64,000 bases of DNA. Source: Defluviitalea raffinosedens. GTDB taxonomy: Bacteria > Bacillota > Clostridia > Lachnospirales > Defluviitaleaceae. Every line of letters starts with the position of its first letter. Positions within the stretch are counted from its first letter, which is position 1. The notes under the pieces were generated by a model. That model was not told the DNA's origin. It made no database searches and saw only the letters and a list, made by a program, of their open reading frames with translations. The DNA is taken from the NCBI RefSeq assembly GCF_016908775.1, contig NZ_JAFBEP010000005.1, forward strand, positions 1-64,000. The letters are read 5' to 3'. Shown here piece after piece: positions 27,086 to 37,193 of this stretch. The translations under genes were made by a program, and so were the position numbers.

Positions 27086-27970
27086 GTGGATGTTAATTTC
27101 GAACTGTATAAAGTATTTTATCATGTAGCTTCCTCCCTAAGTTTCTCTGAAGCAGCAGCTAAACTTTTCATTTCTCAGTCTGCCGTAAGCCAATCCATAA
27201 AAACTCTGGAAGAAAAACTCAATATTCAATTATTCTTCAGAAATACGAAACGGGTTCAACTTACAAAAGATGGGGAAATTCTGTTTAAACACATTGAACA
27301 AGCATATAATCTGATTAAAAGCGCAGAACGGACCATCGATGAAATCCATTCCTTGGAACAGGGTGAAATACGCATAGGCGCCAGTGATACCATCTGCAAA
27401 TATTATCTTATGCCTTACTTTAAAGAGTTTCACAAACTTTACCCTAAAATTAAAATTCTTGTTACCAATGGAACTTCCCCCAAATGTGTGGAGTATTTAA
27501 AGCAAGGCAATGTGGATTTTATCGTATCCAATCTTCCCAATCATTACGTTACATCTTCCATGGAAGTCACACCTATCAAGCCTATTCAGGATGTTTTCAT
27601 CGCCGGAATGCAGTTTAAGGAACTTAAAAATCGTACAGTATCTCTAAAGGAATTGGGAAAATATCCTTTCCTCATGTTGGAACATAAAACTACTACAAGA
27701 GAATTTTTCGACTCTATGCTGGTAAAAAATAAAATCCATATTGTCCCCGAAATCGAACTCGGCAGCATTGACCTCCTAGTTGAAATGTCAAAAATCGGCC
27801 TTGGAATTACTTTTGTATGGAAAAATTGTATTGAAGAACAGCTGAAGAAAAAGGAAGTGTTTATTGTCAATGTAAAAGAAGAAATTCCTGAGAGAAGTTT
27901 AGGGATCATAACCCACAAACACATTCCTCTTTCTATAGGGGCAAGACGATTTATCAGTCTTCTTCATTAA
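27086..27970 (+). CDS. LysR-family transcriptional regulator
   Basis: 294 residues. An N-terminal winged helix (YKVFYHVASSLSFSEAAAKL, SQSAVSQSIKTLEEKL, LFFRNTKRVQLTKDGEIL) and a C-terminal substrate-binding-like effector domain (IRIGASDTICKYYLMPYF). The GTG start has AAGGAGG 8 nt upstream. LysR regulators typically control a divergent or adjacent gene, here purL (divergent, 132 nt apart) or the flavin oxidoreductase downstream. The effector domain is of the CysL/CbbR-like class, but the ligand cannot be predicted. Confidence 0.93.
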   Translation: MDVNFELYKVFYHVASSLSFSEAAAKLFISQSAVSQSIKTLEEKLNIQLFFRNTKRVQLTKDGEILFKHIEQAYNLIKSAERTIDEIHSLEQGEIRIGASDTICKYYLMPYFKEFHKLYPKIKILVTNGTSPKCVEYLKQGNVDFIVSNLPNHYVTSSMEVTPIKPIQDVFIAGMQFKELKNRTVSLKELGKYPFLMLEHKTTTREFFDSMLVKNKIHIVPEIELGSIDLLVEMSKIGLGITFVWKNCIEEQLKKKEVFIVNVKEEIPERSLGIITHKHIPLSIGARRFISLLH

Positions 27971-28056
27971 ATTAACATGAAAGTGGCTAGACTACACTCA
28001 TGAAATAAAAAAATTTGCTCTCTTGCAGGCAAGATCAATTAACTTAAAAGGACCCG

Positions 28057-28085
28057 TTGACAGGGTATACTTTTTTCTATATACT
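28057..28085 (+). promoter_or_regulatory. Promoter of the nitronate-monooxygenase-like gene
   Basis: A perfect TTGACA (28057-28062), a 17-bp spacer and TATACT (28080-28085) lie about 45 nt before the start codon. Confidence 0.8.
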
Positions 28086-28130
28086 TTGACTATCAAAATA
28101 TTTGATTTTCAAAAAAGGAGAAGTGGTAGG

Positions 28131-29207
28131 ATGAAACTTCCTTCATTAAGAATAGGAAATCTCATAGCAGAAATCCCCATTGTTCAAGGAGGAATGGGGG
28201 TAGGCATATCCAGATCAAATTTAGCTTCTGCTGTTGCAAACGAAGGCGGCATAGGTGTTATTTCCGGCGTTCAGATTGGATTTAATGAGCCTGATTTTGA
28301 AACGGACAATAAAGGCGCGAATATAAGAGCTCTTCAGAAAGAAATAAAAAAAGCCAGGGAATTAAGCCCTAAAGGCATCATCGGGGTAAATATCCTGACA
28401 GCAATGAACAACTATAAGGAGCTGGTCCTAGCTGCAGTGAAAGAAAAGATCGATTTGATTATATGCGGCGCGGGACTTCCTGTGGATTTACCTGAACTGG
28501 TGAAAAATTCCGCTTCCAAAATCATTCCCATTGTTTCTTCAGGTAAGGCTGCATCTGTCATCACCAGAATGTGGGATAAAAAATATCAATATCTTCCCGA
28601 TGCATTAATCGTAGAAGGCCCCCATGCCGGAGGACATTTAGGTTTTTCTCTGGAACAGCTTAAATCAAATCCTCTGCCTAGCTTGTCAGATATTGTAAAA
28701 GATGTGCTGACAGCCATCAAACCATTTGAAGAAAAATACAATAAAAAAATACCCGTGATCGCTGCAGGAGGTATTTTTGACGGAAATGATATTGCAAACT
28801 TTATAAAATTAGGAGCATCGGGGGTTCAGATGGGCACACGGTTTGTTGCAACCCGGGAATGTGACGCCCATGAAAACTATAAAGAAGCTTATCTTAAAGC
28901 TTCCAAAGGAGACATTCAGATTGTAAAAAGTCCTGTAGGGATGCCCGGAAGAGCCATCAGAAATGAATTCATTAAAGCACTGGAAGAAACCAATCAAAAA
29001 GTTGCGAAATGTTATAACTGCCTGAAACCCTGCAATCCTGCTACAACTCCTTATTGTATCTCAAAAGCGCTTATACAGGCAGTAAAAGGCGATGTAAAAA
29101 ATGGGCTGATTTTTACGGGAAGCAATGCCTATAAATTAAATAAAATCATATCCGTTAAGCAATTAATCAATGAACTGGTAAGCCATGCAGAAGTTGCCTT
29201 AACGTAA
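28131..29207 (+). CDS. FMN-dependent nitronate monooxygenase / FabK-like oxidoreductase
   Basis: 358 residues with a TIM-barrel flavin-binding fold: PIVQGGMGVGISRSNLASAV at the N-terminus, GVNILTAMNNY, EGPHAGGHLGF with the conserved histidines, VIAAGGIFDGNDI and GASGVQMGTRFVAT for FMN phosphate binding. The C-terminal part carries CYNCLKPCNPATTPYC, a four-cysteine pattern seen in clostridial members and possibly a metal or Fe-S site. Family members oxidise alkyl nitronates or reduce enoyl-ACP; this group is often annotated as nitronate monooxygenase and true substrates are mostly unknown. The ATG at 28131 has AAGGAG upstream, so the longer upstream frame is not used. Confidence 0.88.
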   Translation: MKLPSLRIGNLIAEIPIVQGGMGVGISRSNLASAVANEGGIGVISGVQIGFNEPDFETDNKGANIRALQKEIKKARELSPKGIIGVNILTAMNNYKELVLAAVKEKIDLIICGAGLPVDLPELVKNSASKIIPIVSSGKAASVITRMWDKKYQYLPDALIVEGPHAGGHLGFSLEQLKSNPLPSLSDIVKDVLTAIKPFEEKYNKKIPVIAAGGIFDGNDIANFIKLGASGVQMGTRFVATRECDAHENYKEAYLKASKGDIQIVKSPVGMPGRAIRNEFIKALEETNQKVAKCYNCLKPCNPATTPYCISKALIQAVKGDVKNGLIFTGSNAYKLNKIISVKQLINELVSHAEVALT

Positions 29208-29229
29208 AGAATTTTCTATATAATAATAT

Positions 29230-29261
29230 AAATAAAGTAGGGAATATTCCCTACTTTATTT
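29230..29261. terminator. Bidirectional terminator (perfect palindrome)
   Basis: A 32-bp perfect palindrome (centre GGGAATATTCCC, flanks AAATAAAGTA and TACTTTATTT) lies between the convergent oxidoreductase and Spo0E-like genes and overlaps the stop codon of the latter. Confidence 0.85.
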
Positions 29262-29424
29262 AGCTTTTTTGATACTCAACCAGCAAATCATCCAGCTCCT
29301 GACTTAACTTTAATACCTCCGTAGTAGAAATTTTACTTTCTTCTAAATCAATCAAATGGTTTAAACGTTTCCTTACCTGTTCAATTTTTTCTTTAAGTTC
29401 ATCAGCATTCTGTCCATACGGCAT
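29260..29424 (-). CDS. Spo0E-like aspartyl-phosphate phosphatase
   Basis: A 54-residue protein of two short helices, with the family signature near the C-terminus (LSQELDDLLVEYQ, the SQELD motif). Spo0E-type phosphatases remove phosphate from Spo0A-P and so delay sporulation. An AAGGTGGG lies 7 nt before the ATG. It stands alone between two terminators or gene ends. Its presence supports a spore-forming host. The assignment rests on the motif and size and is good. Confidence 0.88.
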   Translation of the reverse strand: MPYGQNADELKEKIEQVRKRLNHLIDLEESKISTTEVLKLSQELDDLLVEYQKS

Positions 29425-29539
29425 TCAAATTCCCACCTTGAAGTATCTTGGCTTATTTGGTCTGCTTGTTTTTAGTATCTGTAATCTTTTAAAAAATAAA
29501 CGCTACCATATATGTAGATTTTGTAAGCAAAGATTAATC

Positions 29540-30799
29540 TCATTTCACTCCAATATCTTTTCTGTAATGCATTTTTTCAAAATAAATTTTTTCTACTCCC
29601 TGATAAGCTGTTTTAATTGCTTCATCCAGGGTCTTTGCAATTCCGGTGACACCTAGAACTCTGCCTCCGTTCGTGACAATCTGATCACCTTTTTTAGCAG
29701 TTCCGGCATGGAATATAATCATATTTTCTGCATCTTTGAAGTTTTCCAGCCCTGCAATCGGATAGCCTTTTTCATAAGAAAGCGGATAGCCTCCTGAAGC
29801 TAATACAACACATACAGCTGCATGATCTTCCCATTCTACTTTAACTTCATGTAAACGTTGATCTACGCAAGCTTCCAGGATCTCAAGCAGATCTCCTTTT
29901 AATCTTGGAAGCACAACCTGAGCTTCAGGATCTCCAAATCTTGCATTGTATTCCAATACTTTAACTCCATCTTTAGTAATCATAAGCCCAAAGAAAAGAA
30001 TTCCTGTAAAAGGCCTTCCTTCTTCTCTCATAGCTTCCAAAGTGGGCTTAAAGATCTTTTCCATACAATAGTCATTGATTTCCTCTGTATAAATACGGCT
30101 GGGTGAGAAAGTTCCCATACCTCCGGTATTAAGCCCCTGGTCATTGTCCAAAGCTCTTTTATGATCCTGTGCACTAACCATCGGAATAATGGTCTTACCA
30201 TCGCAAAAAGACAAAATGGATACTTCTTGCCCTTCCATAAATTCTTCTATCACGACCTTATTCCCTGCATCTCCAAACTTCTTTTCTTCCATGATGGCAT
30301 GTACAGCATCCTTTGCTTCTTCAAAACTGTTGCAGATTAAAACCCCTTTCCCCAGGGCCAATCCGTCAGCCTTTACAACAATGGGGAAAGACTGAGTCTT
30401 TAAATACTCTATGGCAGTTGTAGGATCTTCAAAAACTTCATAAGCAGCTGTAGGAATATTGTATTTTTTCATAAGAGCTTTTGAAAAAGCCTTACTGCCT
30501 TCAATAAGCGCTGCCTTCTTCGTTGGGCCGAATACTTTTAATCCTCTTTCCTGGAACTTATCCACAATTCCAAGCATTAAGGGATCATCCATCCCCACAA
30601 TTGTGAAATCAATTTGTTCCTTTTGTGCAAAATCTGCTAAAGCATCTATATCTGTGGCTTCGATGTCCACACATTCTGCTAAAGACGCTATGCCGCCATT
30701 TCCTGGTGCGCAAAATATTTTAGACACTTTTTTACTTTGGGCAATTTTCCATACAATCGCATGTTCTCTTCCACCACTGCCAACAACCAATACTTTCAT
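29540..30799 (-). CDS. purD: Phosphoribosylamine-glycine ligase
   Basis: 419 residues, ATP-grasp enzyme making GAR from phosphoribosylamine and glycine (KVLVVGSGGREHAIVWKIAQ, PIVVKADGLALGKGV, EFMEGQEVSILSF, EYNARFGDPEAQVVL). The ATG at 30797-30799 follows GGAGG at 6 nt; a longer in-frame start is rejected. It is the last gene of purC-F-M-N-D. In many Firmicutes purH lies between purN and purD; here only 41 nt separate purN and purD. Confidence 0.98.
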   Translation of the reverse strand: MKVLVVGSGGREHAIVWKIAQSKKVSKIFCAPGNGGIASLAECVDIEATDIDALADFAQKEQIDFTIVGMDDPLMLGIVDKFQERGLKVFGPTKKAALIEGSKAFSKALMKKYNIPTAAYEVFEDPTTAIEYLKTQSFPIVVKADGLALGKGVLICNSFEEAKDAVHAIMEEKKFGDAGNKVVIEEFMEGQEVSILSFCDGKTIIPMVSAQDHKRALDNDQGLNTGGMGTFSPSRIYTEEINDYCMEKIFKPTLEAMREEGRPFTGILFFGLMITKDGVKVLEYNARFGDPEAQVVLPRLKGDLLEILEACVDQRLHEVKVEWEDHAAVCVVLASGGYPLSYEKGYPIAGLENFKDAENMIIFHAGTAKKGDQIVTNGGRVLGVTGIAKTLDEAIKTAYQGVEKIYFEKMHYRKDIGVK

Positions 30800-30840
30800 A
30801 AACTTACCTCCATTATAGATGGCTAATCTAAGTTCTAGAT

Positions 30841-31467
30841 TCACTCACTTATGATGACCTTATGATCCTGTACTTTTAACTTGCCTTCTGCATATAATCT
30901 GATGGCCTCAGGATAAATCATCCACTCTGCTTCTTCCATAACCCGTTTTTGAAGAGTTTCTTTCGTATCATTCTGTCTGACTTCAACGGCTTTCTGTAAA
31001 ATAATCGGCCCTGTATCGGTGCCTTCATCGACAAAATGTACTGTCGCACCGGTAACTTTAACCCCTCTGTCCAGCACGGCCTGATGTACCTTAAGGCCAT
31101 AATATCCATCTCCGCAAAATGAGGGGATTAAGGAAGGGTGAATATTCATAATACGATTCCTGAAATGCTTCACAAAGCTTTCTCCAACCACCACTAAATA
31201 ACCTGCCATAACAATCAGGTCTACTTGTCTTTCTTCAAAATGCTTAATCAGTGCAAGATTAAAAGCTTCTCTGTTACTAAAATCTTTTGGCGCTATGCAA
31301 ACACCTTCAATCCCATGGTTTTTTGCCCTCTCCAGGGCATAAGCCTGGGGCTTGTTACTGACAACTGTTACAATCCTGGCATTTTTTATTTTTCCGTTCT
31401 CAATAGCATCAATAATGGCCTGAAGATTGGTTCCGCCTCCTGAAACTAATGCCCCTATTTTAAGCAT
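30841..31467 (-). CDS. purN: Phosphoribosylglycinamide formyltransferase
   Basis: 208 residues of the folate-dependent GAR transformylase ([51 protein letters not shown] with the catalytic Asn/His, [16 protein letters not shown] with the catalytic Asp). It transfers a formyl group from 10-formyl-THF. It overlaps the end of purM by 13 nt, so translation is coupled. Confidence 0.98.
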   Translation of the reverse strand: MLKIGALVSGGGTNLQAIIDAIENGKIKNARIVTVVSNKPQAYALERAKNHGIEGVCIAPKDFSNREAFNLALIKHFEERQVDLIVMAGYLVVVGESFVKHFRNRIMNIHPSLIPSFCGDGYYGLKVHQAVLDRGVKVTGATVHFVDEGTDTGPIILQKAVEVRQNDTKETLQKRVMEEAEWMIYPEAIRLYAEGKLKVQDHKVIISE

Positions 31468-32486
31468 AAATCCACCTCTGTTTCACTTTCAACTACACTG
31501 CCGATCACATAGGCTTTTTCTCCAGCTTCTGTCAGTACGGAAAGAGCTTTTTCCTTTTCGCTTTCATCGATGGCTAAAACCATTCCTATACCCATATTGA
31601 ATGTATTATACATATGTTTTCTGTCAATATTCCCAAGCTCTTGCATCATATCAAATATAGGAGGTATATCCCAGGTTCCTTCTTCTATTCTTGCCCCCAG
31701 ACCTTTAGGAAGCATTCTTGGGATATTTTCAATAAATCCGCCACCTGTAATATGGCTGATGCCTTTTACATTAATTTCTTCTTTAAGCTTATTAATGGCT
31801 TTTACATATATTTTAGTGGGCTTTAAGAGTTCTTCTCCTAAAGTGCATCCCAGCTTTTCAATATATTCCGTCATACTTTCCTTACTGGGGTGAAAGATTT
31901 TTCTGACCAGGGAATAGCCATTGCTGTGGATTCCGCTGGAAGCTATTCCAATAAGTATATCACCTTTCTTAATAGTACTTCCATCAATGATTTTTGATCT
32001 GTCTACAATCCCTACACAAAAACCTGCAATATCATATTCATCCTGAGGATAAAATCCCGGCATTTCTGCTGTCTCTCCTCCTATAAGAGCAGCCCCTGCC
32101 TGTCTGCAGCCATCTGCAATCCCTTTTACAATAAGAGCAATTTTCTTAGGGATGTTTTTTCCACAAGCGATATAATCCAAAAAGAAAAGGGGCTCTGCTC
32201 CTGAACAGATCACATCGTTCACGCACATGGCAACACAATCAATCCCAACCGTGTCATGTCGATCCATCAAAAATGCAATTTTAAGCTTCGTTCCAACGCC
32301 ATCAGTTCCCGACACAAGCACGGGGTCTTTCATGGTTTGGTTTGCAATGGAAAACAAACCTCCAAAGCCTCCTATATCGGTTAACACCTCTGGACGAAAT
32401 GTACTTTTTACATGGTCCCTCATTAAACGAACTGCTTCATATCCAGCTTCTACGTCCACTCCGGAAGCTTTATAATTAAGACTCAT
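31455..32486 (-). CDS. purM: Phosphoribosylformylglycinamidine cyclo-ligase (AIR synthetase)
   Basis: 343 residues ([58 protein letters not shown]-like [33 protein letters not shown]). It closes FGAM to AIR using ATP. The ATG at 32484-32486 has AAGGAGG upstream, lies inside the end of purF (11-nt overlap) and is preferred over an upstream in-frame start. Confidence 0.98.
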   Translation of the reverse strand: MSLNYKASGVDVEAGYEAVRLMRDHVKSTFRPEVLTDIGGFGGLFSIANQTMKDPVLVSGTDGVGTKLKIAFLMDRHDTVGIDCVAMCVNDVICSGAEPLFFLDYIACGKNIPKKIALIVKGIADGCRQAGAALIGGETAEMPGFYPQDEYDIAGFCVGIVDRSKIIDGSTIKKGDILIGIASSGIHSNGYSLVRKIFHPSKESMTEYIEKLGCTLGEELLKPTKIYVKAINKLKEEINVKGISHITGGGFIENIPRMLPKGLGARIEEGTWDIPPIFDMMQELGNIDRKHMYNTFNMGIGMVLAIDESEKEKALSVLTEAGEKAYVIGSVVESETEVDLCLK

Positions 32487-33885
32487 ATTTTTCCTCCTTT
32501 GACACTTCAATAGGATAGTTTCCATCAAAGCAAGCTGTGCAAAAACCACATCTGGCCCCTATGGGGGTTTTCTTAAGTCCTTCAATACTTAAAAACTGTA
32601 AGGTATCTGCTCCAATAGTTTCTGCTATCTCCTCTACAGTATTATGGCAAGCAATTAAATGCTGCCTGTGAGGGGTATCAATCCCAAAATAACAGGGATA
32701 CTTAACAGGAGGAGAACTGATTCTCATATGCACTTCTCTCGCTCCTGCATCCTTTAACATTTTCACAATGCGTTTACTGGTAGTTCCTCTTACTATGGAG
32801 TCATCAATCAGAATAATCCTCTTTCCTTCTACCTGGCTTCTAAAAGGATTGAGTTTTAGTCTCACACTCTGTTCTCTCATTCCCTGGCTGGGTTGAATAA
32901 AGGTTCTTCCTATATAACGATTCTTCATTAAGCCGTCTCCGTAAGGAATTCCGCTTTCTCTTGCATATCCCAGGGCTGCCACCAGTCCCGAATCCGGCAC
33001 TCCCATAACCAAATCTGCTTCTACCGGATATTCTCTTGCCAAGATTTTGCCTGCTTCCAACCTTGCTTCATATACGGAGGCGCCATCGATCACACTATCC
33101 GGACGAGCAAAATAAATGTATTCAAAAATACACATCCTGGATTCTTCAGGCACTTCTGTTTGAATGGATCGAAGATTGTCTTCATTGACGATAACAATTT
33201 CTCCGGGATTCACATCTCTGATAAACTCAGCACCTACAGTGTCCAAAGCCGCCGTCTCTGAAGCAAAAATATAAGAATCTTCTTTTTTACCTATACAAAG
33301 AGGTCTCATACCCAGTGGATCCCTTGCGGCAATGAGCTTATGAGGTGTCATCACCAAAAGGGAATAAGCACCTTTAATTTGCTTCATAACTTCCACCAAT
33401 GAATCTTCTATACTATGATGTTTAATACGTTCTCTTGAAAGAAGCGCTGCTATAACTTCAGAATCGGTGGTTGTTTGAAAGATACATCCTTTAGCTTCTA
33501 ATTCTTCTTTGATTTGATCTGCATTGACCAAATTTCCATTATGGGCCACTGCCATATGTCCCTTCGTATATTTAATGACTAAAGGCTGGGCATTTTCTTT
33601 TAAACTTTCTCCTGCGGTTGAATATCTTACATGCCCTATAGCCACTTTTCCTTGAAGATGCCCGATCACAACATCATCAAATATTTCCGATACCATGCCC
33701 ATTTCTTTATGATAAATGATTGTACCATTATCATTGACTGCTATGCCTGCACTTTCTTGTCCCCTGTGTTGCAGGGCATATAATCCGAAATAAGTCATTT
33801 CAGCAGGATTAAAATTGTTTTTGTTGTAAATTCCAAAAATGCCACATTCATCATGAAATTTATCTTCCCAAAACTCTTGATCCAT
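32476..33885 (-). CDS. purF: Amidophosphoribosyltransferase
   Basis: 469 residues. A short propeptide [13 protein letters not shown] precedes the catalytic Cys14 (CGIFGIY), which becomes N-terminal on processing, as in the Bacillus-type enzyme. Glutaminase motifs ([27 protein letters not shown]) precede the PRPP-binding loop [18 protein letters not shown]. Cysteines near the C-terminus (RCGFCTACF) fit an Fe-S cluster of this subgroup. It catalyses the first committed step of purine synthesis. GGAGGAGC lies before the ATG. Confidence 0.98.
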   Translation of the reverse strand: MDQEFWEDKFHDECGIFGIYNKNNFNPAEMTYFGLYALQHRGQESAGIAVNDNGTIIYHKEMGMVSEIFDDVVIGHLQGKVAIGHVRYSTAGESLKENAQPLVIKYTKGHMAVAHNGNLVNADQIKEELEAKGCIFQTTTDSEVIAALLSRERIKHHSIEDSLVEVMKQIKGAYSLLVMTPHKLIAARDPLGMRPLCIGKKEDSYIFASETAALDTVGAEFIRDVNPGEIVIVNEDNLRSIQTEVPEESRMCIFEYIYFARPDSVIDGASVYEARLEAGKILAREYPVEADLVMGVPDSGLVAALGYARESGIPYGDGLMKNRYIGRTFIQPSQGMREQSVRLKLNPFRSQVEGKRIILIDDSIVRGTTSKRIVKMLKDAGAREVHMRISSPPVKYPCYFGIDTPHRQHLIACHNTVEEIAETIGADTLQFLSIEGLKKTPIGARCGFCTACFDGNYPIEVSKEEKYES

Positions 33886-33906
33886 CAAAAGCTCCTCCTC
33901 GATATC

Positions 33907-34617
33907 CTATTCTCCTATAAGACGTCTTAAGATTTCCTGATAAGCCCCTTCAACATTGCCCAAATCTCTTCTGAAACGATCTTTATCTAATTTTTCCTTT
34001 GTATTGCTGTCCCAGAAGCGGCAAGTATCAGGAGAAATCTCATCTGCAAGAATAATTTCCCCTTGGGGGGTTCTTCCAAATTCTAATTTAAAATCAATGA
34101 GTTCTATGTTCACTTCCTTTAAATAATCCGTTAAAATCTCGTTGATTTTAAAGGAAAGTTCGGCAATCTTTTTAAGCTCTTCTTCTGTAGCCAAATCAAG
34201 GGCTAAGATATGGTATTCATTCACCATAGGGTCCCCTAAATCATCATTCTTATAGCAGTATTCCAAAACAGTTCTTCTAAGCTTTGATCCTTCTTCTAAT
34301 CCTAATCTTTTGGACAAACTTCCTGCAGCAATATTTCTGACGATAACTTCTAATGGTACAATCTCTACCTTTTTGACTATGGTTTCTCTGTCATTGATTT
34401 CTTCTACCAAATGGGTCGGAACACCTTTAGATTCCAAGAGCTTCATTAAGTGATTGGATACTCGGTTGTTAATACTTCCCTTTTCATTGATGGTTCCTTT
34501 TTTCAAACCGTTAAAAGCAGTTGCATCATCTTTATACGAAACAATGTATAAATTTTCATCTTCCGTTCTGTAAACCTTTTTTGCTTTTCCCTCATACAAT
34601 AAATCCATCTTTTTCAC
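33907..34617 (-). CDS. purC: SAICAR synthetase
   Basis: 236 residues ([73 protein letters not shown]). It joins CAIR and aspartate. The GTG at 34617 with AAGGGGG 8 nt upstream is the likely start; an ATG three codons later is the alternative. It is the first gene of purC-F-M-N-D, placed directly behind the guanine riboswitch and its terminator. Confidence 0.98.
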   Translation of the reverse strand: MKKMDLLYEGKAKKVYRTEDENLYIVSYKDDATAFNGLKKGTINEKGSINNRVSNHLMKLLESKGVPTHLVEEINDRETIVKKVEIVPLEVIVRNIAAGSLSKRLGLEEGSKLRRTVLEYCYKNDDLGDPMVNEYHILALDLATEEELKKIAELSFKINEILTDYLKEVNIELIDFKLEFGRTPQGEIILADEISPDTCRFWDSNTKEKLDKDRFRRDLGNVEGAYQEILRRLIGE

Positions 34618-34676
34618 TTTTGAATCCCCCTTAAGGATATGATTTCTTCTTCAAGAAAAAGTTTAGCTTGAAAGCT

Positions 34677-34717
34677 TTTATTACATGGGAAATCCTTAAG
34701 ATTTCCTATGTAATAAA
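34677..34717. repeat. Palindromic repeat (copy 2) between riboswitch terminator and purC
   Basis: 18-bp arms (34677-34694 and 34700-34717) around CTTAA share the core TTTATTACATRGGAAAT with the stem at 23097-23137. Both copies abut the T run of a minus-strand terminator and are followed on that strand by AAAAGCT. Confidence 0.75.
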
Positions 34718-34749
34718 AAAGACAGATTTCATATGCATGAAATCTGTCT
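34714..34749 (-). terminator. Expression-platform terminator of the guanine riboswitch
   Basis: On the minus strand a perfect 13-bp stem AGACAGATTTCAT / ATGAAATCTGTCT is followed by six T. It lies 75 nt after the aptamer and about 100 nt before purC. Ligand binding would be expected to favour it. Confidence 0.85.
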
Positions 34750-34821
34750 AATAAATAAACGTATTGCTATCCAAAAAAGGCATAACAATACCGTAAAACA
34801 CGAACATTAACTTAGACATAT

Positions 34822-34894
34822 TCACCCATAGTCAGGAAATTTACGGTTCCCTGGTAGAAACGCTTAAACCATATTATTAAGCATATATGAGTAT
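34822..34894 (-). ncRNA. Guanine/hypoxanthine (purine) riboswitch aptamer
   Basis: The minus strand shows the P1 strand ACTCATA, then AATATGGTTTAAGCGTTTCTACC (split here: AATATGG, then TTTCTACC), GGGAACCGTAAATTTCC and finally CTGACTATGGGT, closing P1. These are the conserved purine riboswitch elements. The base read as C in GACTATGGG corresponds to the specificity position that is C in guanine and U in adenine aptamers, so guanine or hypoxanthine is predicted. It controls purC-F-M-N-D. Confidence 0.95.
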
Positions 34895-34906
34895 TTTACA
34901 TCTATA

Positions 34907-34935
34907 TATGTACCACATAGAATAAATACTGTCAA
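34907..34935 (-). promoter_or_regulatory. Promoter of the purC operon leader
   Basis: On the minus strand a perfect TTGACA (34930-34935) is followed after 17 bp by a poor -10 TACATA (34907-34912). It lies between the purE stop and the riboswitch, so purC-D can be transcribed separately from purK-purE. Confidence 0.6.
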
Positions 34936-34981
34936 TAGAAAAACGAATCTTATTTTAAATTTGTTATTTAATGTTCGAGTT

Positions 34982-35503
34982 TTACATATTCATTTTATTG
35001 ATATAGGCATTATATCCAATATTCTCTAATTCTGCCGCCTTTTCTTCTACCATATTTTTAAGACTCACCTTATAGTCCATAACCTTCTTTTCAATTTCAG
35101 GCATAAAGCTTCCAATGATTTGAGCCGCCAAAATTCCTGCGTTCTTGGCCCCGTTAATGGCCACCGTAGCCACCGGAATTCCGGGAGGCATTTGAACAAT
35201 GGAATAAAGTGAATCCATTCCACTTAAAGTAGAAGTCTTTACTGGTACTCCTATAACCGGAACAGTGGTAATAGAAGCGACCATTCCGGGGAGGTGGGCA
35301 GCCCCTCCTGCCCCTGCAATAATCACCTTTAAACCTTTATCTCTTGCTTCTTTTGCGTATTGGAACAATCGGTCAGGCGTTCTATGGGCGGATACAATCG
35401 TTAACTCATAGGAAATCCCAAACTCATCCAGGATCCTCGCTGCTTCTTTCATCACAGGAAGGTCTGAATCACTTCCCATAATAATGCCTACTTGTGCCTT
35501 CAT
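34982..35503 (-). CDS. purE: N5-carboxyaminoimidazole ribonucleotide mutase
   Basis: 173 residues of class I PurE ([86 protein letters not shown]). It rearranges N5-CAIR to CAIR. It starts 5 nt after purK. It ends about 365 nt before purC, the gap holding a promoter and riboswitch. Confidence 0.98.
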   Translation of the reverse strand: MKAQVGIIMGSDSDLPVMKEAARILDEFGISYELTIVSAHRTPDRLFQYAKEARDKGLKVIIAGAGGAAHLPGMVASITTVPVIGVPVKTSTLSGMDSLYSIVQMPPGIPVATVAINGAKNAGILAAQIIGSFMPEIEKKVMDYKVSLKNMVEEKAAELENIGYNAYINKMNM

Positions 35504-35508
35504 TACGA

Positions 35509-36678
35509 TTAATTCTCCTTTCTTGGGCTAATTTTTATAGTGTTCGCTGCTATTTGGGCTCTTTCTGCCGCTTCTTCCAAAGTCTGGGCTGTAACTGTCA
35601 GATGTCCCATCTTCCTTTTGGGACTGGTATTTTCTTTCCCGTAAATGTGTATTTTTACCCCAGGAACTTTGAGCGCCTCTTCTGCTCCATAAACAAAGGC
35701 TTCTCCGTTTCCTTCCATGTCTCCCAAGATATTTCTCATGACCGTAGGACGAATAAGGGTCGTATCTCCCAAGGGAAGTCCGGTGATCGCACGGATGTGC
35801 TGTTCAAACTGAGAAGTCACACAGCCTTCAATGGAATAATGCCCTGAGTTATGAGGTCTTGGGGCAACTTCATTAATCAGTATTCTTTTGTCTTCTGTCA
35901 CAAACATTTCAACGCAAAACATGCCCACGCCCTCAAATACTTTCATCACTCTGTTGGCAAGGCTCATTGCCTTCGTTGTAAGGGTTTTTGTAATTTGAGC
36001 AGGTACTTTTGTCTGAATGAGGATATTGTCTTCATGTTCGTTTTCACCAACGGGATAAACTGCTATATCGCCATCTATCCCTCTGCAGGCCAATACGGAT
36101 ATTTCCTTAGTAAAAGGTATGAATTCTTCTGCCATTAATTCTTGTTCATAGCCCCCAAGACTTTCAAAAGCACTTTTGATTTCCTGCGGACTATGTACAA
36201 CCACATTTCCTTTTCCGTCATAGCCTCCCCTGCAGCTTTTTAATATAAAAGGATAGCCAAATTGTTCTCCTGCTTCCATCATATCCTCTTCATCCGCGAT
36301 ATACATAAATTCTGGAACAGGAATCCTCTTTTTCTTCAGGAGCATTTTCTGTTCATATTTATTCTGAATAATCTCAAGACTTCTAGGAGTAGGATATATT
36401 TTATGCCCCTCTTCCTCTAAAACTTTGAGTACTTCTGCATCAATGTGCTCAAATTCATACGTGATGATGTCTGCTCTGTCGGCTAATTTTCTTATAGCGA
36501 TTGTATCGTTAAAATTCGCTACGATATGTTCGTCTGCAATACTGTGGGCAGGACAATTAAAGGTAGGATCCAGGATAATCACATAAAATCCCATTTTTTT
36601 GGCCTCTAAAATCATCATCTTACCTAATTGTCCTCCGCCAATGATCCCTATTTTTTGCTTTAATAGATTTACTGTCAT
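35509..36678 (-). CDS. purK: N5-carboxyaminoimidazole ribonucleotide synthase
   Basis: 389 residues, ATP-grasp ([65 protein letters not shown]). It carboxylates AIR with ATP and bicarbonate. It precedes purE by 5 nt and follows the HRDC gene by 44 nt with no obvious promoter in the gap, so it may be co-transcribed with the two small genes upstream. Confidence 0.98.
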   Translation of the reverse strand: MTVNLLKQKIGIIGGGQLGKMMILEAKKMGFYVIILDPTFNCPAHSIADEHIVANFNDTIAIRKLADRADIITYEFEHIDAEVLKVLEEEGHKIYPTPRSLEIIQNKYEQKMLLKKKRIPVPEFMYIADEEDMMEAGEQFGYPFILKSCRGGYDGKGNVVVHSPQEIKSAFESLGGYEQELMAEEFIPFTKEISVLACRGIDGDIAVYPVGENEHEDNILIQTKVPAQITKTLTTKAMSLANRVMKVFEGVGMFCVEMFVTEDKRILINEVAPRPHNSGHYSIEGCVTSQFEQHIRAITGLPLGDTTLIRPTVMRNILGDMEGNGEAFVYGAEEALKVPGVKIHIYGKENTSPKRKMGHLTVTAQTLEEAAERAQIAANTIKISPRKEN

Positions 36679-36722
36679 GTCATGCCACCTCTACACTTCT
36701 TTTGATATTTTCATATTTAAAT

Positions 36723-37181
36723 TTAGCTGATTTTTTGATATACTTCCATAATTTTTAGTATCTGTTCTCCATATTTTTTGATTCGTCTCTCTCCAAATCC
36801 TTTGATTTTCTTAAAATCTTCCAGTGTTTTCACCGGCATGGTTACTATTTCACGAATCCATTGATTATAACATACAACATAGGCAGGTAAATTTTCATAT
36901 TCTGCCTGAGTATCTCTCCATTTAATGAGAATATCGAATAATTTTTTCTGCATAGAATTAAGAGGAATCTCTGAAGTTAAAGCAGAGTTTATGGAATCCT
37001 TAACAGGCTCTTGTACGATTTCATCATAATAGATCAGAACAGACCAGTAGTTTAATTCAGCTCCAACAAAAGCTGAGTGAACTTGATGCACTTTCACAGC
37101 TTCCAAAAACTGATTTAAATGCTCTTCATCTTCTGCCTGATATTCTCCATCTACTCTAAGCCTAAAAACTTTACATTTCAT
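36723..37181 (-). CDS. Small HRDC-domain protein
   Basis: 152 residues. The first part (FRLRVDGEYQAEDEEHLNQF) is not recognised. The C-terminal half is an HRDC-like helical domain (QKKLFDILIKWRDTQAEYEN, VKTLEDFKKIKGFGERRIKK) of the sort attached to RecQ helicases and RNase D, where it binds nucleic acid. No helicase or nuclease motif is present, so this is a stand-alone form. It lies 12 nt after the membrane-anchored unknown and 44 nt before purK. A nucleic-acid-binding role is inferred from the domain only. Confidence 0.78.
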   Translation of the reverse strand: MKCKVFRLRVDGEYQAEDEEHLNQFLEAVKVHQVHSAFVGAELNYWSVLIYYDEIVQEPVKDSINSALTSEIPLNSMQKKLFDILIKWRDTQAEYENLPAYVVCYNQWIREIVTMPVKTLEDFKKIKGFGERRIKKYGEQILKIMEVYQKIS

Positions 37182-37193
37182 AAAGCTCCCTCC

